Origin: Bolinopsis microptera
Lineage: Eukaryota > Ctenophora > Tentaculata > Lobata > Bolinopsidae
Length of the DNA: 64,000 bases
Direction of reading: 5' to 3'
Assembly: GCF_026151205.1 (NCBI RefSeq)
Contig: NC_087072.1
Span: 6,126,084 to 6,190,083 of the forward strand
Shown: positions 52,001 through 58,000 of the stretch, piece after piece
Numbering within the stretch: the stretch's first letter is position 1
Layout: each line of letters begins with the position of its first letter
The notes under the pieces: generated by a model
Database searches by the model: none
Seen by the model: the letters and a program-made list of their open reading frames with translations, nothing else
What the model was told of the DNA's origin: nothing
Program-made: the position numbers and the translations under genes

Positions 52001-55000
52001 TATGAGAAAATTTATAAGCCTATTTGAGAAACTTGACCTAATAATACTATATATTTTCTAAGTATAGAGCACTAATAACGATATTATAAGAACTCAACAA
52101 ACCTGGTTCTATTTGTGTTAAGATCGGTCACAGTGACATTCTCCAAAAACCAGCTGGGATCCCTCCCCGAGTTATCGTGCCAGATGTGAATGTGGTGAAG
52201 TTTACCAAGACTGGTCGGGTACTTCAGGACAAACGATTCCGTGGATTTAGAAGCGAAGAGGGGACGTTGCGCTGAGAGTAGTCTAGCAGGACTGTCCCTC
52301 TGTTTTCCGTACAGTTTGATGTTTACTTTAGCTGTTGTGCCCGCGTTCGGTTGGGAACCCGTTACTACACGGATCAGGTAACCTTGTTTGTCCCTGATAA
52401 TGTAAATTACTTTAAAGTAGTAAAATTCAGCGCCCGGCAAACAGCTGATAATAAAAAAGAAGACATTATCGTAAAGCTTGATCGGAATGTAACATTTACC
52501 TGACATAGTTATCCTCAAGATAGATAACACTGGAGCTTGAACCCCGGACAATGTCCAACTTGACCAGTATTGTCAGAGTAACCAGGTAGATGAAGAGGAG
52601 AGTACAAGAAAGGGTCAGAATCACGTGTCCGTCATCTAACCTGGAGTTTAAAAAAGATTAATCCAGGCCGTTTTTAACTATCTTAAAATTCCACGATTGA
52701 ATGAGGGCTAGCTAAAGTGATTAACCACTGAGATAGTCCGAGAGAATTGAATTTTTATTTTCACTACTGTTCATAATGCCGTACCTTTTAGTGGTCAGAA
52801 TAGTCGCGATATCAAGTTTGTTGGGAGTGACGAAGTGTCGGGAGGCGAATAGAGTCAGATGAGAGCACCGACAAACGGCCTCTGTAGGACTGCTGTCCTC
52901 ACTACTTGTACAACCCTCCTCACTCCAGCTATCCTGTGTCCTGTGAGCAGAAGTGCAATGGTTAGGGGCAGCCTTCAGACACAAGTTCCATGTGTCTGAC
53001 GGGTAAATACAATTTGACTGGCAAATCGATGTGCGTGCGCGCGGACACGCGCGTTTCGTAAACGCTGACATATTACCAAAATGAATCCGCGCCTCGCAAA
53101 AGTTTTATATCACGTGGCGTTTATTCTGGACCGATCGTCCCAAATAAAAGATGACATTTACAAAGGATTCCAGACATATTCTAAGAACCTTTGGCTAGGT
53201 TGAAATAAACAAACACCGGTCAAATCAATATCTAAATTAAATGCTCCACTTACTTTCAAGGTCTGCCCGGTGAACTGCAACTATAGCTAACTTAAGTCAA
53301 TATTTGAATCCTAGTTTTTATCATCTCACCTGTACAAGCATTGACTGTACCAGTACTGGACATTGTACTTTCTCTCATCAGGGGGTTTCTGTTTACCGTA
53401 AGGGAGAGTGGGATTCTCGTAGTTCGTTACACTCAACACGAGCTCACTAGCGTCTGAAAGTGCACAGTGTGTACTTCTACTTGCTTGTTAGACAGATTCG
53501 GATGCTTGTTAGATGTGCGTGTCGTAAGCAAAACACGCTGGTTTGATCGTGTATTCTGCATTCTTAAATCACTCAATATCTGCTCATAACGTATGTATTA
53601 TCAGAAATTCAATGTATTAAGCTATTTTTAAGGTACTATAGATTCTGGGAACCAATACTTACTGAAGTGAACAAGTTGTTCTGCTGTGAAATGGATGGAA
53701 AGACTCGAAGACTTTTCAACTAGCCCTGATTTGATATAATCGTCAGAATTTGGAACGTTGTCAACTCCGACAAGAACACTTAGCGGCACGTTTGTCATCG
53801 TATTCATACATGTGATCTGAAAATATCATGAGTTAAATCATCGCTAGGTTTTTAGAAAAAATGAAATAAAAAACTAGATATTTAAACCGTTTCGTAATGC
53901 TGCAAGGGGACAAGTCTAAAATCAAATGCTTACTCCATAAAACAATGACGATAATAATATCTACCTGAACGGTTAAAGCACCATAATTATCAAGTTCAAT
54001 CCTGTGAATGTGAGCCCGTTTCTCAACTTTGTACTGGTTAGTAGTCGATATGTCTTCCCTCTTGTGGCTTAAAACACTGAACACTGACTCTGTGTTACCC
54101 TGAAAATACTGTATAACCCAGAGGAACATTTTACCAATGTTTTGTATTGGGATACAACTAGAAAATATCAATGATCTAAGAATGAAAAAACCATGCTAAA
54201 CTTGTATAGTTAATGAGCATCTCAACTAAAAGGTATTAACGCAATCTGTACCTTGGTATCGTTAACAGGAAGGGTGATGGTTATATCCTCCTTTGTGTCC
54301 ATAATTGGGACTTCTGATCCATTACAATATCTGTGTTCTACGTTAAAATCTTTATCAAAACTCAAAAGGCATTCATTTTTAGAGTGTTTAAACATTAACG
54401 GCCAAAATCATGAATTAAAAAGAACATACATCATCTGAAAGTTTCACTACAAATACATATCCCCAAACGAAAAGTAACACCACCAGGTACCTCAGAGACA
54501 AGGAGCTGACGTGACTTGAGACAGGGTCCAGAGCACCGTACGGGTTCTCATCATATAGCACCATGTGACCCTGTACACATTCCTCACGCTGGAAATCCAC
54601 ACTGTGTGGTAGCTGGAACTTGTATCCTGACGTTTCAAATGTTTCTCTTCTAACGTGTCAGGTTCTAGCTTTCTACCAAGGACCCCTGGAGGACATGTCT
54701 CATTAAGATCAGAAGGGAGGGGTCATGGTAATATCTTTTGTGGAGAGTATCCCGTAAGAAAGGATTGTTCACAAAAAGTGTAGGTAGCTAATATTATGTA
54801 ACCAACAATTTGAAGCTATAATAAAGTTGTACCCAGTAACACAAGGTAACAAACCTACGAACTGTTGTTTTTGTACCAAGTCCGCTTCCCCAGATACCCG
54901 CTCATTAAGTTGGATAGTGAGCACGAGGGCAGTGACGTCATCACACAAGGTGTAGGCCTGGTTTAACAGGGACAGATATAGTTCCGTCTCTCCTGATGAG

Positions 55001-58000
55001 AACCTGATAACATTTCATCAGATTATTGGGGGGAAATAATAGCAGATGGGCTGCAGAGTATTGAGAAAATAAGGGAACCATGATTTATATTTCGGCGTTT
55101 GGTAACGCCCATTTATTAAAACCCCGATTCAAACCCTAACTTTAAATTTTTGGAATCTTACTTATACAGAGAATATAATTCAGAGAATTCCCTTTGTATC
55201 TTTGTACGACCGCCCACGTGCAAATAGAAGAGAAATAGGTAGTTACATAATAACCATGGTAACGAGGGTTATTACGTGTAAGTGTAACAATCCTCGTTAC
55301 TATGGTTACTTTGCAACTTCTTATTTTTCACCTAATTTTCACGTGGGCGGTCGTACAGTGTACAGAAAGAAGTCTCTGAATTATAAAGTTACTAGAAACC
55401 CGCTAGTCGAAAGCTTTGTTCGGGGAAATTTTAAAAATCAGTTATGTTTTAATTTCTCTTCATCATATAGCTCTGTTATACTGTAGACATAATGGAATTT
55501 ATCTAACAATGGCGACAGCGTTGTTAGTATTCGGATTCCCAAAACGATACTTTTTACCGCATCAAAAAATACCAATCACAACCAAAGTTATGAATATAAG
55601 TCATAGCGTGAGCGTAAATGTGAGCTAGTTTTGAAATTATGACGTAGCATACAGCATAACAACGCGCGTAGTTAAGATGTTTTTGCTTGCGCACGTGCAT
55701 TTTAACGTTGCTACGCAACAGCGCAGTAAACCTTTGCTAAAATAACGACATTATTCTAACGGTTATTTTACCTCACTTCCGACGTTAATTATAAAAAATC
55801 TAAAGCCTAAATCAAAATTCTAAGAATGCTATAGCCTATCCCTATCCTTTTTCTACAACCCTGCTAAAAATGGCGAGGTTTCAACTCCATTTGCAAGCTG
55901 GGTTTGATTTCACCAGAGGGTCATTTTGAGGTCGATTTTCGGTGTTTTTTCTTCTATGTCCCCGTTGCCGGGGAAATTTCGTCAAGTTTAAATTATAGTA
56001 TAGATAAGTAAGACTAGAAAACCCGTGGTCACAGGGAGGAAGTAAGAATAAGAGAATTATTCCCGCTTGAGAGGAGTAAAAACTAACAGTTTCTGGGTAA
56101 GCGAGAGAAGTTTGTTGAGAATATCCAGGATAACTTCAAGTGAGTTGTCGGGCAGTGAGTACTCTCCCGCTAAAACTTCTCTAAGAAATGTCAACAACAT
56201 CTCTAGAAACTCAATAAACAGCTGCAATCCTTCCTGAAATTATCAAATCGTAAGTAAACCAGGCAAACCTTCGGTGATTAATTTATTCCACAGAAATTAG
56301 CAACCCTTCTAAAAGGAATATAGTTTTATTCAAAAATGTCGAGCTGAGTCGAGTCGTCCTCCCTGTTACAAAGTTACATGCCAATCTCGTTAAAAAGTAT
56401 CTAATTAACAAAAGTAGTACAGTCAAATCCGTCTTTTTGTCGGACAAAATTCGCAACAAAGCGATTTTAACGGGATATGGTCGGGACAGGTCCCAGGAAT
56501 CATTCCAGAGAGTTCCCAAAATCCTCGACTTCAGGAAAATCCACAGTTACCACTTTTTTACCACCTTTTTACCACTTTGGTTTTCCGCAAATAAGTCACG
56601 TTCTGAATATCCTAGAAGATTCTAGTTTAAAGCATTGTGTTTAGAAAACAAAGAAGAACAATTTTTTCTTTAACAACTTTTTCAAAAATAAATTATTTAA
56701 TTAATTAATTAAATAATTAATAAATTTTCAAATATTTCAAAAATACATTTTCATAAAGAATGTTCACAATTACATTCCACGTATATTGAACTAATTTTTA
56801 TGAAAATTTTGAAAATTTTCACTTACAATATTTTGGACTTGTAAAATTTTCGAAATTTGTAAAGAAAAACCACTATTTACCACTTTTTACCACATCGAAT
56901 CTCCGCTAATAAAACGACTTCTGAATGTCGTAGAATGTTCTAGATTGAACCAATGTGTTCAAAATATAAAAGAGAACAACTTTTTATCCGACAACCTTTG
57001 GATTAGATAATTAATTAATTGGTTAATTCGAATATTAAACAAATATTCAAAAATTATAAAAATTATTTTTGATCAAAATGTTAAAAAATACATATCACGA
57101 ATAATTAACAAATTTTCATTAAATTAATCGGGAAATCGAAGTAGTACTTTATATAACCATATATACTAGATAAGAGTCTAACTTATGAGTCCTCAGCTGG
57201 CACATTGGTGCAATTGTCCTGACATTTGAGGCAGGTTGATCCACAATGTATTCCTGCTTTTCTGCATGAACAAGCATTGCCACAACCTGACTTTAAACAG
57301 TTGCAACTGATTTTTTGAATGAGCTTTTTCGGAGCTGTACTCATAAGAGTGGTCACTGGTACATGTGTCCCATTGTTCTGAACAATTTGTTCATCTTCCA
57401 TCCCCAGCTTATCGGATCTAGGTCATTCTCATCCCACGCCTGCAGCTGATGGTAAACACGATAAGAATGTTGTTCAGCTGCCCCAGATGTTGGCGAGAGC
57501 TGTTCGCACTTGATGTCTGCTGTTAAAGATTGCGACTTCTGTTCAAGACCTGAAAGTCTAGCTTCATCTAGTGATCTCGATTTTGATGAAATCAGCTGCA
57601 GCATTAAAAGTTCTCCTACATGATTTATGGTAGCTGCCAGCTGGTGTAGAATTTGCCGAATAAAAAGCATCTATTACACTTTCATCGATGGATGCGATCG
57701 TTCTGAAGAGCCGATCCTTACCAACTCCGTGGATCCGACTGGTGGTGTCTGATCCAGTGAAAGTGTGGCACAGCAGCTTATCGTGTTTACGACTTACGTG
57801 CCTCCTACCAATCGCACTTCGAATTTTCTCAATGTCATAGATGTAGCTTTTTGTGGTGAGAAACAGTAGGTGGTCAAATGCAAAGTGTTTTGTCATGTGC
57901 AGTAAAATTACAAGCAAATCAGTATCATCACCAATTACAGAAACATCAACTTGATTAGACCACTCAACTGCCTCTCTGCAAATCAAAACGATGTGCGAAA

